A stretch of 64,000 bases of DNA from Tamlana sp. 2_MG-2023 (GTDB lineage Bacteria; Bacteroidota; Bacteroidia; Flavobacteriales; Flavobacteriaceae), in assembly GCF_030548465.1 (NCBI RefSeq), contig NZ_JAUOSF010000001.1, forward strand, positions 496,001 through 560,000, given 5' to 3'. Under the pieces are notes generated by a model. That model saw only the letters and a list, made by a program, of their open reading frames with translations, did not search any database and had not been told where the DNA came from. Both the position numbers and the translations under genes were made by a program. Shown piece by piece: positions 45,818-54,196 of this stretch; within the stretch, counting starts at the first letter, position 1, and every line of letters starts with the position of its first letter.

Positions 45818-46423
45818 ATGAAAATGAGGTTAGTCTTAATTATAGCCATAGTAACCTTTTTGGGTTGTGAACAAAAAAAACGTACTATAAAAGGAGATAC
45901 TGCGTATCAAAGGCAACAAAATGCCGATTTTAAAGATGCTTCAAAATCACCATTAAAGGCGAAAGATTTAAAGAATTTCGAGGGCTTAAATTTTTTTAAG
46001 CAAGATTCTACTTATGTTGTTACTGCCAAATTAGAGCGCACGCCAAATACTGAATGGTTCAAAATGAAAACCACTACAGATCGCGTTTCAGAAGAACGTA
46101 TTTACGGTATTTTGTCGTTTGATTTAAAAGGAAATACGTATAATCTAAATATATATCAAGGTAAAGAAACAATGACTCAAGAAGGTTTAGAAGATTATTT
46201 GTTTTTACCTTTTTTAGATGAAACTAACGGTTTAGAAACCTATGGTGGCGGACGTTATATAGACGCAAAGATTCCAAGTGGAGATCATATGATTATAGAT
46301 TTCAATAAAGCCTATAACCCTTATTGCGCTTACAACGAAGCATTTTCTTGTCCGATTGTACCTAGAGAAAACTATTTAAAAACCCGAATAGAAGCAGGGG
46401 TAAAATCTTTTAAGAAAAATTAA
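45818..46423 (+). CDS. DUF1684 family lipoprotein
   Basis: 201 residues. Lipoprotein signal MKMRLVLIIAIVTFLGC with lipidated Cys17, then EQKKRTIKGDTAYQRQQNADFKDASKSPL. The core NLNIYQGKE and LPFLDETNGLETYGGGRYID, and the C-terminal NKAYNPYCAYNEAFSCPIVPRENYL with its conserved aromatic/Cys pattern, are those of DUF1684. The function is unknown. Its stop overlaps the crcB stop on the other strand by 4 nt. The ATG at 45818 (or 45824) is taken, as upstream sequence belongs to the divergent ypdA promoter. Confidence 0.9.
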   Translation: MKMRLVLIIAIVTFLGCEQKKRTIKGDTAYQRQQNADFKDASKSPLKAKDLKNFEGLNFFKQDSTYVVTAKLERTPNTEWFKMKTTTDRVSEERIYGILSFDLKGNTYNLNIYQGKETMTQEGLEDYLFLPFLDETNGLETYGGGRYIDAKIPSGDHMIIDFNKAYNPYCAYNEAFSCPIVPRENYLKTRIEAGVKSFKKN

Positions 46424-46791
46424 AAACTTTTAGCCAAAAACATTCCTAGAAATACGAGTAAAAAGCCAACACTAAAAGTGACACAAGTGTAAATAGCAAA
46501 GCTAAAAAAGTCTCCAGATTTTAAAAATAGATGATTTTCGTAAGCAAAAGTTGAAAATGTCGTAAAGCCTCCACAAAAACCAGTAGCTAAAAGGAGTGTG
46601 TGATTCTGGGTGATGGCACTGTGCTTAGCTGCTAGTCCTAAAATGATACCTATAAAGAAACTCCCCAATATGTTTGCTAGAAATGTACCATAAGGAATAC
46701 CTGTTTCTATGCTGTTGAATTGCTTCCCAATAAGATACCTTAAAACACTTCCGAAACCACCACCTATAAAAACAAGTAATAAATTCTTCAT
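46420..46791 (-). CDS. crcB: Fluoride exporter CrcB/Fluc
   Basis: 123 residues with four membrane helices. Family signatures are GGGFGSVLRYLIGKQ, YGTFLANILGSFFIGI (Asn of the pore) and GFCGGFTTFSTFAYE (Phe-box and Thr/Ser track). Fluc proteins form dual-topology dimers that let fluoride leave the cell. It is 3 nt downstream of the SRPBCC gene and presumably co-transcribed. No fluoride riboswitch was recognised in the leader of that operon. Confidence 0.94.
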   Translation of the reverse strand: MKNLLLVFIGGGFGSVLRYLIGKQFNSIETGIPYGTFLANILGSFFIGIILGLAAKHSAITQNHTLLLATGFCGGFTTFSTFAYENHLFLKSGDFFSFAIYTCVTFSVGFLLVFLGMFLAKSF

Positions 46792-46794
46792 AAT

Positions 46795-47817
46795 TTATTT
46801 TACAGCAATATAAATTTCGGTCACCCAATCGGCAGGATTTGGTGTCGTGCTTGGGTTTGTAAGGTAGGCTTCAAGCATGGGGCCGTTTTCGCTAAATTCA
46901 TAACCGTTTTCAGGTATGTATTTCATAGCTGTTTCCCAGGCTTCTTTTAAATTATCGTAATCTCCTTTTAGTGTTGTTTTTATCGCTTTAAACGCTTCAA
47001 GTTGTCCAGTTAAAATATCAACATCTGTAGAAATTACTTTTTCAGTAGTTGGAATAGAGCAAGAGAAAATCGCTGCATTGTTTTCAGTATCCCATTTTAA
47101 ATAGTTAACAAAAGGCGCCCCAGCCATTTTAATGTTATTATCTGAAGCATAATTAGAAATTTTAGGCATCATTATATCTAATTTTTGTGATATATCGGAT
47201 ATTTTACAAGACGCCGTGTTGTAAATATAATACCCACCACCGTGTTCTGTAAGTCCGTTTACTACGACACTATATTCTTTCATGCTTGTAGTTACAATGC
47301 TGTCTAACTTAAACAAACCCCTGTCGAAATCTGACGCTGTGTTTTCTTCAATAGATCCAGCAAAAGTCGTGTACATTTTAGTCATGAAATCTTGTTTTCC
47401 ATGCATGGCCCATGTTACTTTAGTACCGCCTTCAATAGGCTCGAAAGTCCAACCGATGTTCGATTTAGACTGAAAAGGTTCTATAAACTCAATAGATTGT
47501 GAAATCGATTTATTGCTTTGAACAGCAAGTGTTGTCATTTTTCCTTCTCCTAAAACATCTCCCTTCCATGCATAACCTGCGTCTACACCAGTAGTTTTGT
47601 CTTCATAAGTTAATGTGGCATCAGGTTCTTGCTCAATCCACGGCGAAAAACTAGGCCAGTTTTTATAATCGTTTACTTCATTGTAAATTATAGAAGCTGG
47701 AGCTTTTATCACGCGACTTCTATTGAAACTAAATTCATTAGGTTGAACCGCAATATATATGGCTGTTCCGATGAATACAATGAGTAAAAAGAATAAAATA
47801 AACTTAAAGACTTTCAT
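46795..47817 (-). CDS. SRPBCC (START-like) domain protein with C-terminal GyrI-like domain
   Basis: 340 residues. One N-terminal membrane helix (about 4-24) is followed by a SRPBCC ligand-binding domain (about 30-170: VIKAPASIIYNEVNDYKNWPSFSPW and WTFEPIEGGTKVTWAM). A GyrI-like or AraC-effector-type domain (about 180-340) ends YIPENGYEFSENGPMLEAYLTNP and VTEIYIAVK. It is membrane-anchored and may bind small hydrophobic or cationic ligands. A -7 element lies 28 nt upstream, and crcB follows. Confidence 0.87.
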   Translation of the reverse strand: MKVFKFILFFLLIVFIGTAIYIAVQPNEFSFNRSRVIKAPASIIYNEVNDYKNWPSFSPWIEQEPDATLTYEDKTTGVDAGYAWKGDVLGEGKMTTLAVQSNKSISQSIEFIEPFQSKSNIGWTFEPIEGGTKVTWAMHGKQDFMTKMYTTFAGSIEENTASDFDRGLFKLDSIVTTSMKEYSVVVNGLTEHGGGYYIYNTASCKISDISQKLDIMMPKISNYASDNNIKMAGAPFVNYLKWDTENNAAIFSCSIPTTEKVISTDVDILTGQLEAFKAIKTTLKGDYDNLKEAWETAMKYIPENGYEFSENGPMLEAYLTNPSTTPNPADWVTEIYIAVK

Positions 47818-47845
47818 TTGGCTGTTTTTTAGCGGTTTTCTATAT

Positions 47846-47853
47846 CAAAGATA
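47846..47853 (-). promoter_or_regulatory. -7 promoter element for the SRPBCC-crcB operon
   Basis: TATCTTTG on the minus strand, perfect TAnnTTTG, 28 nt before the ATG. Confidence 0.55.
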
Positions 47854-47948
47854 CTCATTTTAATTTTTTACTTAAGAAATTCTTACAAATCGCTTAAGGT
47901 TGTGTTGTTTTTATAGGTAAAAATTGTTTACGTATTTTAAATTATAGT

Positions 47949-47956
47949 TATTTTTG
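47949..47956 (+). promoter_or_regulatory. -7 promoter element for the M49 peptidase
   Basis: TATTTTTG, perfect TAnnTTTG. A TTG 22 nt upstream could be the -33 element. It lies 37 nt before the ATG. Confidence 0.6.
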
Positions 47957-47993
47957 TGAAAATGATTTTAATTTATAATTATATTCTAATAAA

Positions 47994-50033
47994 ATGCGAC
48001 TAAAAACAATTTTAAATTTAGCGCTGTTAAGCACCATGTTATGGGCTTGTGGCAATGAAAAATCTGAAGCAGTTCAACCTGAGAAAGCCGAAAAAGTGGC
48101 CGATGCTTTCGATTATAATGTGGAACAGTTTGGTGATGTAAAAGTGCTTCGTTATCAAATTCCAGGTTGGGAAAAACTAACGCTTAAAGAACAAAAACTT
48201 GTATATTATTTAACGCAGGCAGGTTTATCTGGTCGAGATATTATGTGGGACCAGAATTACCGTTATAATCTTAAAATTAGAAACGCCCTCGAAAATGTTT
48301 ATAAAAACTATGAAGGAGATAAAACATCTAATGATTGGAAGGCTTTCGATGAATATTTAAAGCGCGTATGGTTTAGTAATGGTATTCATCACCATTATTC
48401 AAACGATAAATTAAAACCAGCATTCTCACCTGAATATTTAAAAACCTTATTATCTGAAACGGAAACCACTTTGGAAGGTGACGCTTTCAATGTGTTGTTT
48501 AACGATGCCGATGCTAAAAAAGTAAATCAAGCAAAGGGTGTTGATAATGTGGCAATGTCTGCCGTTAACTTCTACGGGCCTCATGTTACTAATGCCGATG
48601 TAGAGCGTTTCTACAAAGCAAAAGCTTCTCCTAATCCTGAAAAACCATTGTCTTATGGTTTAAATTCACAATTGGTTAAAGAAAATGGTGTTTTAAAAGA
48701 GCGTGTTTACAAATCAGGCGGACTTTACGGACAGGCTATCGATGAGATTATTAAATGGTTAGAATTAGCTAAAGGTGTGGCTGAAAACAAAGCGCAAGGT
48801 GATGCTTTAGCTTTACTAATTGAATATTATAAAACTGGAGATTTACAAACTTGGGATGATTATAATGTGGCTTGGACAGGTGCCACCGAAGGAAATATCG
48901 ATTATATAAATAGTTTTATTGAAGTTTATAATGATCCGTTAGGTTATAGAGGTTCTTACGAAAGTATCATTCAAATTAATGATTTTGATATGTCTCAAAA
49001 GATGAAGGTATTATCGGATAACGCACAATGGTTTGAAGATAATTCAACTTTAATGGAAGCTCATAAAAAGAAAAATGTAGTAGGTGTATCTTATAAGGTC
49101 GTTAGCGTGGCTGGTGAAGCTGGTGATGCTTCGCCTAGTACGCCAATTGGTGTGAATTTACCTAATGCTAACTGGATTCGTGCTGCTGTTGGTAGTAAAT
49201 CGGTTTCTTTAGGAAATATTACAAATGCTTATAATAATGCAGGTGGTTCCGAGCGTTTAAAGGAGTTTGTTAACGATCAAGAGGAACTTGAGTTAGAAGA
49301 GAAATACGGACAATTAGCTGATAAATTACATACGGCTTTACATGAAGTGATTGGTCATGCTTCTGGGCAATTAAATCCAGGTGTTGGTGAAACAAAGGAA
49401 ACCTTGAAGAATTATGCCTCTACCTTAGAAGAAGGTCGTGCAGATTTAGTTGGACTCTATTATTTATATGATTCTAAAATTCAAGAATTAGGTTTAGTTG
49501 ACGATTGGAAATCGGTTGGAAAAGCCGCTTATGATGGTTACATTAGAAATGGATTGATGACGCAATTAATCAGGTTGAATTTAGGTGACGATGTAGAAGA
49601 AGCACATATGAGAAACAGACAATGGGTTTCTGCTTGGGTTTTTGAAAAAGGTAAGCCCGATAATGTGATTGAGAAAATTACAAGAGATGGAAAAACCTAT
49701 TTCAATATTAATGATTACGATAAATTACATGATTTATTCGGACAATTATTAAGAGAAACACAACGTATTAAATCTGAAGGTGACTTTACTGCTTGTGAAG
49801 CTTTGGTTGAAGGGTACGGCGTAAAAGTTGATCAAGCCATACATGCTGAAGTTTTAGAACGTAATAAACAATTTTCTTCAGCACCTTATAGCGGATTTGT
49901 AAATCCTGTTTTAGTTGCCGAGAAAAATGATCAAGGTGAAATTACTAAAATTAATGTAACACAGCCAGAAACCTTTGAAGGTCAAATGTTGAATTACAGT
50001 AAAAATTATAGTTTTTTGCCAGAAGTAAATTAG
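47994..50033 (+). CDS. Dipeptidyl-peptidase III-like zinc peptidase (M49 family), lipoprotein
   Basis: 679 residues with a lipoprotein signal ending LWAC and an E-rich tether. The M49 zinc site is HEVIGH at residues 450-455 with the third ligand in LEEGRADLVG (Glu479/Glu480). The HExxGH with an extra residue between Glu and His is diagnostic of dipeptidyl-peptidase III. It would remove dipeptides from oligopeptides, probably in the periplasm or on the cell surface. Single-gene unit with promoter element and terminator. Confidence 0.92.
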   Translation: MRLKTILNLALLSTMLWACGNEKSEAVQPEKAEKVADAFDYNVEQFGDVKVLRYQIPGWEKLTLKEQKLVYYLTQAGLSGRDIMWDQNYRYNLKIRNALENVYKNYEGDKTSNDWKAFDEYLKRVWFSNGIHHHYSNDKLKPAFSPEYLKTLLSETETTLEGDAFNVLFNDADAKKVNQAKGVDNVAMSAVNFYGPHVTNADVERFYKAKASPNPEKPLSYGLNSQLVKENGVLKERVYKSGGLYGQAIDEIIKWLELAKGVAENKAQGDALALLIEYYKTGDLQTWDDYNVAWTGATEGNIDYINSFIEVYNDPLGYRGSYESIIQINDFDMSQKMKVLSDNAQWFEDNSTLMEAHKKKNVVGVSYKVVSVAGEAGDASPSTPIGVNLPNANWIRAAVGSKSVSLGNITNAYNNAGGSERLKEFVNDQEELELEEKYGQLADKLHTALHEVIGHASGQLNPGVGETKETLKNYASTLEEGRADLVGLYYLYDSKIQELGLVDDWKSVGKAAYDGYIRNGLMTQLIRLNLGDDVEEAHMRNRQWVSAWVFEKGKPDNVIEKITRDGKTYFNINDYDKLHDLFGQLLRETQRIKSEGDFTACEALVEGYGVKVDQAIHAEVLERNKQFSSAPYSGFVNPVLVAEKNDQGEITKINVTQPETFEGQMLNYSKNYSFLPEVN

Positions 50034-50061
50034 TGAAGTAAAAAAAAACTAGATTAAATTA

Positions 50062-50097
50062 AAAAGGCAGAATCTTAATTAAGGTTCTGTCTTTTTA
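50062..50097 (+). terminator. Terminator after the M49 peptidase
   Basis: Stem formed by AAAGGCAGAATCTTAA and TTAAGGTTCTGTCTTT (one mismatch and one G-T pair), followed by T-rich sequence. Confidence 0.85.
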
Positions 50098-50293
50098 TTT
50101 ACACTAAATATTAATAAAATGATATTAACTATAATAAGCGCACTTAAAATTGATAAAACAGTCATCCTTGGTAAATTTATGTTGGTTTTATTAAGAGATG
50201 AGGGATTGCTAAAATGGTTGCGTCTAAAATATCATTTTTTTTATAAAAAAGTTAAATTTTAATTAAATTATAGGTAAACTACAGGTATTACGG

Positions 50294-50479
50294 CTATTTA
50301 AAAAAGAATTTAATAGCCGAAATAAGAGCAATAAAACCAATAAAAGCGATTAGCATCCAATAGCTTCCCGAATAGAAACGCTTATGAAGTTTAAAATCTT
50401 TCCTGTACGTATAAGCAATAATTATAGCAAATACGATAAAAAATAAAACTCCGAAAATGATTTGGCCTTTACTGAACAT
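50294..50479 (-). CDS. Small membrane protein, two transmembrane helices
   Basis: 61 residues: MFSKGQIIFGVLFFIVFAIIIAYTYRKDFKLHKRFYSGSYWMLIAFIGFIALISAIKFFFK. Helices lie at about 7-24 and 41-58, joined by a basic loop YRKDFKLHKRFY, so the loop is probably cytoplasmic. Similar small proteins are remembered from other flavobacteria without a known role. A perfect -7 element is 15 nt upstream. Confidence 0.75.
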   Translation of the reverse strand: MFSKGQIIFGVLFFIVFAIIIAYTYRKDFKLHKRFYSGSYWMLIAFIGFIALISAIKFFFK

Positions 50480-50493
50480 ATAATATTTTTATG

Positions 50494-50501
50494 CAAATTT
50501 A
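50494..50501 (-). promoter_or_regulatory. -7 promoter element for the small membrane protein
   Basis: TAAATTTG on the minus strand, perfect TAnnTTTG, implying a leader of around 10 nt. Confidence 0.5.
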
Positions 50502-50555
50502 AGGAATTAGATACCAATTTCTAATTTTCCTCAAACTCAAACTCAAATTCATCAT

Positions 50556-50942
50556 ATGAAAAATAAAATTGAAGCTGTTAAAGCATTTCACACGGCATTT
50601 AAAATAGGACATTTAGAAGCTCCAAAAGCAGATTTGGGCATTGGAAAAAACACGTTAAGGTTCAATTTAATGAAAGAGGAAAATGAAGAATATCTAGAGG
50701 CAGCTAATAATAATGATTTGGTTGAGGTAGCCGATGCTTTAGGAGATATGCTTTATATCTTATGCGGAACCATTATTGAGCATGGTATGCAGCATAAAAT
50801 AGAGGAGGTCTTTGAAGAAATTCAACGTAGTAATATGAGTAAATTAGGTGCTGACGGCACACCAATTTATCGTGAAGATGGTAAAGTATTAAAAGGGCCA
50901 AATTACTTTAAACCGAATATAAAATCTATTTTAGATAAGTAG
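50556..50942 (+). CDS. MazG-like nucleoside triphosphate pyrophosphohydrolase
   Basis: 128 residues, a single all-alpha NTP pyrophosphatase domain. The metal-binding pattern is NLMKEENEEYLEAA (EExxE) plus VEVADALGDMLYILCGTI (ExxD-like). The C-terminal part, IEEVFEEIQRSNMSKLGADGTPIYREDGKVLKGPNYFKP, is typical of this small family, which has a substrate-specific lid. It should hydrolyse nucleotides such as dNTPs or related compounds. It is distinct from the two-domain MazG encoded at 16 kb. Confidence 0.9.
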   Translation: MKNKIEAVKAFHTAFKIGHLEAPKADLGIGKNTLRFNLMKEENEEYLEAANNNDLVEVADALGDMLYILCGTIIEHGMQHKIEEVFEEIQRSNMSKLGADGTPIYREDGKVLKGPNYFKPNIKSILDK

Positions 50943-50973
50943 AAACTGGAGTTAGTATTAATTTATGCTTGTA

Positions 50974-50991
50974 ATTGCCAATTTTGGCAAT
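50974..50991. promoter_or_regulatory. Perfect 8-bp inverted repeat upstream of the accessory gene
   Basis: ATTGCCAA-TT-TTGGCAAT lies 24 nt before the ATG at 51016. It could be an operator for a dimeric regulator or a small hairpin; the role is unknown. Confidence 0.4.
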
Positions 50992-51015
50992 AACTCATTA
51001 CACCCAAACCAGAAA

Positions 51016-51882
51016 ATGATACCACAAAAAATACAAGCATTGTTTGAATTTATTAATTTTATAGATGAAAACAAAAAGGATTACATTGAAAAATATATTC
51101 CACTATGTAATGAACTTGAAGAACTTGGCAAACATAGAAATGCATTAAAGCCAAGCGGGAACTACAAAGACAAACAGTTATATGATTCCCTTCAGAAATT
51201 AATAATGAAGAAATTCATACCTATCACCGAAAACATCTATAATCCAATAACAAGTAAGTTAAAAGAATTAAAAATTTGGTCAGGTGACAATGCTTATTCA
51301 AGTATATGGAATAATAACATTTCGGAAATAGCAGATTTTAAAAGAAGTTTTTCAGAAACAGACCTGAATCAAGTTTTTCGATACAAGCAAAAATATTTGA
51401 ATTTTAGAACGGAAACTAATAGTGATTTTCTTTGCCTTTCTTTTGTGTTTTCCAACTTGGACGAAATAATGAAAGAGCTTTTTGATTTTTTCAAGGACAA
51501 AGAAGTAAATGAATTTGGTGTTTTTGAGAGTAACACAATCGAAGTAAGTAATTTTTATGAATTAATACAAAACCTAGAAAATAATAATGGAAAAAATATA
51601 AGGTATTCAATTCCTACAAAAAATATTTTCCAAAAAAACCAAAAAACAACGGACAAAATTACAAATATAAAAAATGAATTTAATGTTTTTGATATGGGAG
51701 ATAATATTAAGGTAGGTAATATTTCAAATAAAAATGGGTCAATTAATTTAGGCAAAAACAATAAAGTAGAAATAAATAGTAACGATAAATTAGCTAAAAA
51801 ATCTTTTCGTTGGCAAAAAAGAGAAACAATAATTTCAGTAATCATTGGAGTTATCGGGATAATAATAGCATGGATTTCATAG
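51016..51882 (+). CDS. Unknown accessory protein with C-terminal membrane helix
   Basis: 288 residues from ATG 51016 (a longer frame from ATG 50965 exists but runs through the inverted repeat). The N-terminal two thirds are helical and Lys/Glu/Asn-rich (LFEFINFIDENKKDYIEKYIPLCNELEELGKHR and FSNLDEIMKELFDFF). Near the C terminus is a short Asn/Gly-rich beta-like segment (FNVFDMGDNIKVGNISNKNGSINLGKNNKVEIN), then a basic stretch and a terminal hydrophobic helix (ETIISVIIGVIGIIIAWIS). Tail-anchored proteins with a G-N-I-N-I-G-like spacer occur in bacterial defence and stress genes, but no family was recognised. The coding sequence is more AT- and Asn-rich than its neighbours. Confidence 0.65.
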   Translation: MIPQKIQALFEFINFIDENKKDYIEKYIPLCNELEELGKHRNALKPSGNYKDKQLYDSLQKLIMKKFIPITENIYNPITSKLKELKIWSGDNAYSSIWNNNISEIADFKRSFSETDLNQVFRYKQKYLNFRTETNSDFLCLSFVFSNLDEIMKELFDFFKDKEVNEFGVFESNTIEVSNFYELIQNLENNNGKNIRYSIPTKNIFQKNQKTTDKITNIKNEFNVFDMGDNIKVGNISNKNGSINLGKNNKVEINSNDKLAKKSFRWQKRETIISVIIGVIGIIIAWIS

Positions 51883-52402
51883 ATGAAATAATATCATATA
51901 TTTTTTGTCAATATAAAATTAAGTTGAATTTATCGCAAACTCTTGTGATTAATTAAATAATAAAAACTAATCAAACCAATCAGTCTTCATGTCTGAATTG
52001 ACCATAAAATGAATTATTTTTTCGTAAATTTGTGAGAAATAAATATGTAAGTATCAATTCAGTTAAGTATGGTTCGAAAGCTTCTGAATTTGATAACATT
52101 TTATACATTTGTAAGTAACCTTAAGATAGTATTTTACTACCAAAAAATACTAAAAAAGAGTTTAAGGAACGATAACATTTTTAATACTAAACAACAATCT
52201 TATTAACCTAAAAAAATTTAAATTTAAAAGTACGATACCATTAAGACTACCATTATTAAGTTAAGCCATTTAACCATAAATAATAAAGGGGTTAGTTGTC
52301 TTAAAAAAGAATAACGAATTAATGAAGTATGAAAGTTAGAAAATTTCTAATTCATGCTTCTCTAATTAATTACATAAATAGTATAATACAAAATTTAAAA
52401 AA
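51883..52402. other. 520-bp intergenic region: two -7 elements and a folded leader before the cupin gene
   Basis: Perfect TAnnTTTG elements occur at 52025-52032 (TAAATTTG) and 52104-52111 (TACATTTG). Downstream are a pair TTAAGAC (52241-52247)/GTCTTAA (52298-52304) and a 37-nt dyad at 52324-52360. If transcription starts at the second element, the leader of the cupin gene is about 285 nt. No convincing protein gene was found; a 45-codon frame from 52069 lacks support. Confidence 0.5.
52324..52360 (+). promoter_or_regulatory. 37-nt imperfect palindrome upstream of the KdgF-like gene
   Basis: Outer arms GAAGTATGAA/TTCATGCTTC (one G-T pair) and inner arms TTAGAAA/TTTCTAA around a single A, with an AG bulge on the left. 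No T run follows. It could be an operator or an RNA hairpin 42 nt before the ATG. Confidence 0.5.
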
Positions 52403-52777
52403 ATGGAAAGATTTAGTCAAAAGTACGTTATCACGAAAGACATGGAATGGGAAGAGCTTGGCGGCGGAGTATCAAGAAAATTCTTAGGATACGATAACCA
52501 AATCATGATGGTGAGCGTTAAATTTGAAAAAGGGGCATTGGGTGCGCCACATCAACATTTTCATACACAAGCTACTTATGTTGTTTCAGGTAAATTTGAA
52601 TTTGAAATTGACGGAGAAAAGAGTATAGTAGAAGCTGGAGATGGTGTATATATCGAACCTAATTTATTACACAGCGCAGTTTGCTTAGAAGAAGGACAAT
52701 TAATTGATACATTTAGCCCTGTAAGAGAGGATTTCTTAACAGGTGAAGGTCCATCTTATTTTGGAGATAAGAAATAG
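52403..52777 (+). CDS. KdgF-like cupin protein
   Basis: 124 residues, a single cupin barrel. DMEWEELGGGVSRKFLGYDNQIMMVSVKFEKGALGAPHQHFHTQATYVVSGKFEFEIDG is followed by AGDGVYIEPNLLHSAVCLEEGQLIDTFSPVREDFL. The metal site is the HxHxxxQ series (His, His, Gln) plus His in LLHSAV. The pattern closely follows KdgF proteins, which open the ring of 4,5-unsaturated uronates released from pectin or alginate. No lyase, kinase or aldolase genes of that pathway adjoin it. It is preceded by a long structured leader and followed by a strong terminator. Confidence 0.75.
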   Translation: MERFSQKYVITKDMEWEELGGGVSRKFLGYDNQIMMVSVKFEKGALGAPHQHFHTQATYVVSGKFEFEIDGEKSIVEAGDGVYIEPNLLHSAVCLEEGQLIDTFSPVREDFLTGEGPSYFGDKK

Positions 52778-52842
52778 TCTTAATTGATTATAAAATTTAA
52801 ATTTTAATACGAGATATACGTCGGTTAAAATAAATAATAGAG

Positions 52843-52878
52843 AAAGAGGTTGTCTGAAAAGACAACCTCTTTTTTTTA
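52843..52878 (+). terminator. Terminator after the cupin gene
   Basis: Perfect 10-bp stem AGAGGTTGTC/GACAACCTCT with a 6-nt loop and a run of eight or so T. Confidence 0.93.
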
Positions 52879-52952
52879 GCTTAAAAAACTAGATTTTACA
52901 GTTTTTTAATGAAAATCATTAGCAGCTTCAAAAGCGAATATTGAACTAAAAA

Positions 52953-52995
52953 GAAAATCGTCTAAAAATTTCTCTTTAGACGATTGCTTTTTTTA
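52953..52995. terminator. Bidirectional terminator overlapping the ilvE stop codon
   Basis: Perfect 11-bp stem AATCGTCTAAA (52956-52966)/TTTAGACGATT (52975-52985). The plus-strand T run overlaps the ilvE stop codon on the minus strand. Confidence 0.85.
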
Positions 52996-54060
52996 TTTAA
53001 CTTCATAACGCCATCCAAAAGGATCTTCGGCTTTATTCGTTTGAATATCGGTGATGCGTTTTTTTAAGAAACTCGCATAAGTATCATCAATTTTAGGAAT
53101 GTCATAGTCTTCTTCTTTATATCCAAACCCAGAAATAGGAGAAATAACCGCGGCGGTCCCAGCTCCAAACATTTCTTTTAACGATCCGTTTTTTGCAGCT
53201 TCAACAACTTCAGCAACTGTAAGCTTTCTAACTTCAACAGGAATGTTTTCAGATTTAGCTAATTCAATAATACTTTTACGTGTAATGCCATCAAGAATTC
53301 TATCACTTGTTGGTCCCGTAATTAAAGTATCATTAATACGAACAAAAATATTCATTGCTCCAGCTTCTTCAATGTATTCATGTGTGTTGTCATCAGTCCA
53401 AATCACTTGTTGGTAACCTTTTTCAACTGCTAATTGCGTTGGGTAAAACTGTCCGGCATAATTACCACCAGCTTTAGCAAAACCTACACCACCATTGGCA
53501 GAACGCGAATATTTTTCTTCAATTAAAACTTTTACATCGCCTGCAAAGTAAGATCCAGAAGGCGCTGTACAAATAATGAATTTATATTCATCGGCTGGCG
53601 ACGCATGGAAACCGTTTCCAGAAGCAAAAACAAATGGTCTTATATATAATGAACTACCTTCGTTAGTAGGAATCCAATCTTTATCAATTTCTAATAAGGC
53701 TTTTAAACCATCCATGAAATAATTTTCAGGAAGTTCAGGAATAGCCAAACGTTTAGATGAAATATTAATACGTTTGAAATTATCTAATGGGCGAAATAAC
53801 CAGACTTTATCATCGGCATCCTTGTAAGCTTTCATACCTTCAAAGACCGATTGTCCGTAATGGAAAATTTTAGCAGAAGGATCTAAAGTAATTCCTTGAT
53901 AAGGAACCACTTTAGGCGCTTGCCATTTACCGTCTTTAAAGTTACATTCTAGCATGTGATCAGAAAAAACATGTCCGAATTTTAAATTGTCAAAATCTAC
54001 ATCATTTATTTTTGTAGTTTCCGATTTTATAATCTCGATGTCGTTGATTATAGCACTCAT
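52993..54060 (-). CDS. ilvE: Branched-chain amino acid aminotransferase
   Basis: 355 residues of the fold type IV PLP aminotransferases, in the longer BCAT form. Motifs are GQSVFEGMKAYKD, SLYIRPFVFASG, the PLP-lysine region GFAKAGGNYAGQF, EYIEEAGAMNIFV and GITRKSIIELAK. It transfers the amino group between 2-oxoglutarate/glutamate and Leu, Ile and Val. Monocistronic, with its own -7 element 22 nt upstream and a terminator that overlaps the stop. Confidence 0.96.
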   Translation of the reverse strand: MSAIINDIEIIKSETTKINDVDFDNLKFGHVFSDHMLECNFKDGKWQAPKVVPYQGITLDPSAKIFHYGQSVFEGMKAYKDADDKVWLFRPLDNFKRINISSKRLAIPELPENYFMDGLKALLEIDKDWIPTNEGSSLYIRPFVFASGNGFHASPADEYKFIICTAPSGSYFAGDVKVLIEEKYSRSANGGVGFAKAGGNYAGQFYPTQLAVEKGYQQVIWTDDNTHEYIEEAGAMNIFVRINDTLITGPTSDRILDGITRKSIIELAKSENIPVEVRKLTVAEVVEAAKNGSLKEMFGAGTAAVISPISGFGYKEEDYDIPKIDDTYASFLKKRITDIQTNKAEDPFGWRYEVK

Positions 54061-54081
54061 AGTCTCGTATTTTTATACGGA

Positions 54082-54089
54082 CAAATTTA
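54082..54089 (-). promoter_or_regulatory. -7 promoter element for ilvE
   Basis: TAAATTTG on the minus strand, perfect TAnnTTTG, 22 nt before the ATG. Confidence 0.6.
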
Positions 54090-54196
54090 AACAAATTCGT
54101 CTTTAAAAAATGCTATATTTACAACAAATCGCGGCTTCTTTTATTTTTTTTGAGGCGAATTGATTAAAAAACGACTTTTCACTATAGATTCTTAAT

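Noticed and set aside
50119-50262. 47-codon plus-strand frame after the M49 peptidase terminator
   Set aside because: Low-complexity hydrophobic/basic sequence with no promoter element and no recognised family; a chance frame in AT-rich DNA is as likely.
52069-52206. 45-codon frame in the leader of the cupin gene
   Set aside because: It overlaps the second -7 element at 52104, has no family resemblance and ends in Asn/Lys-rich sequence typical of translated non-coding AT-rich DNA.
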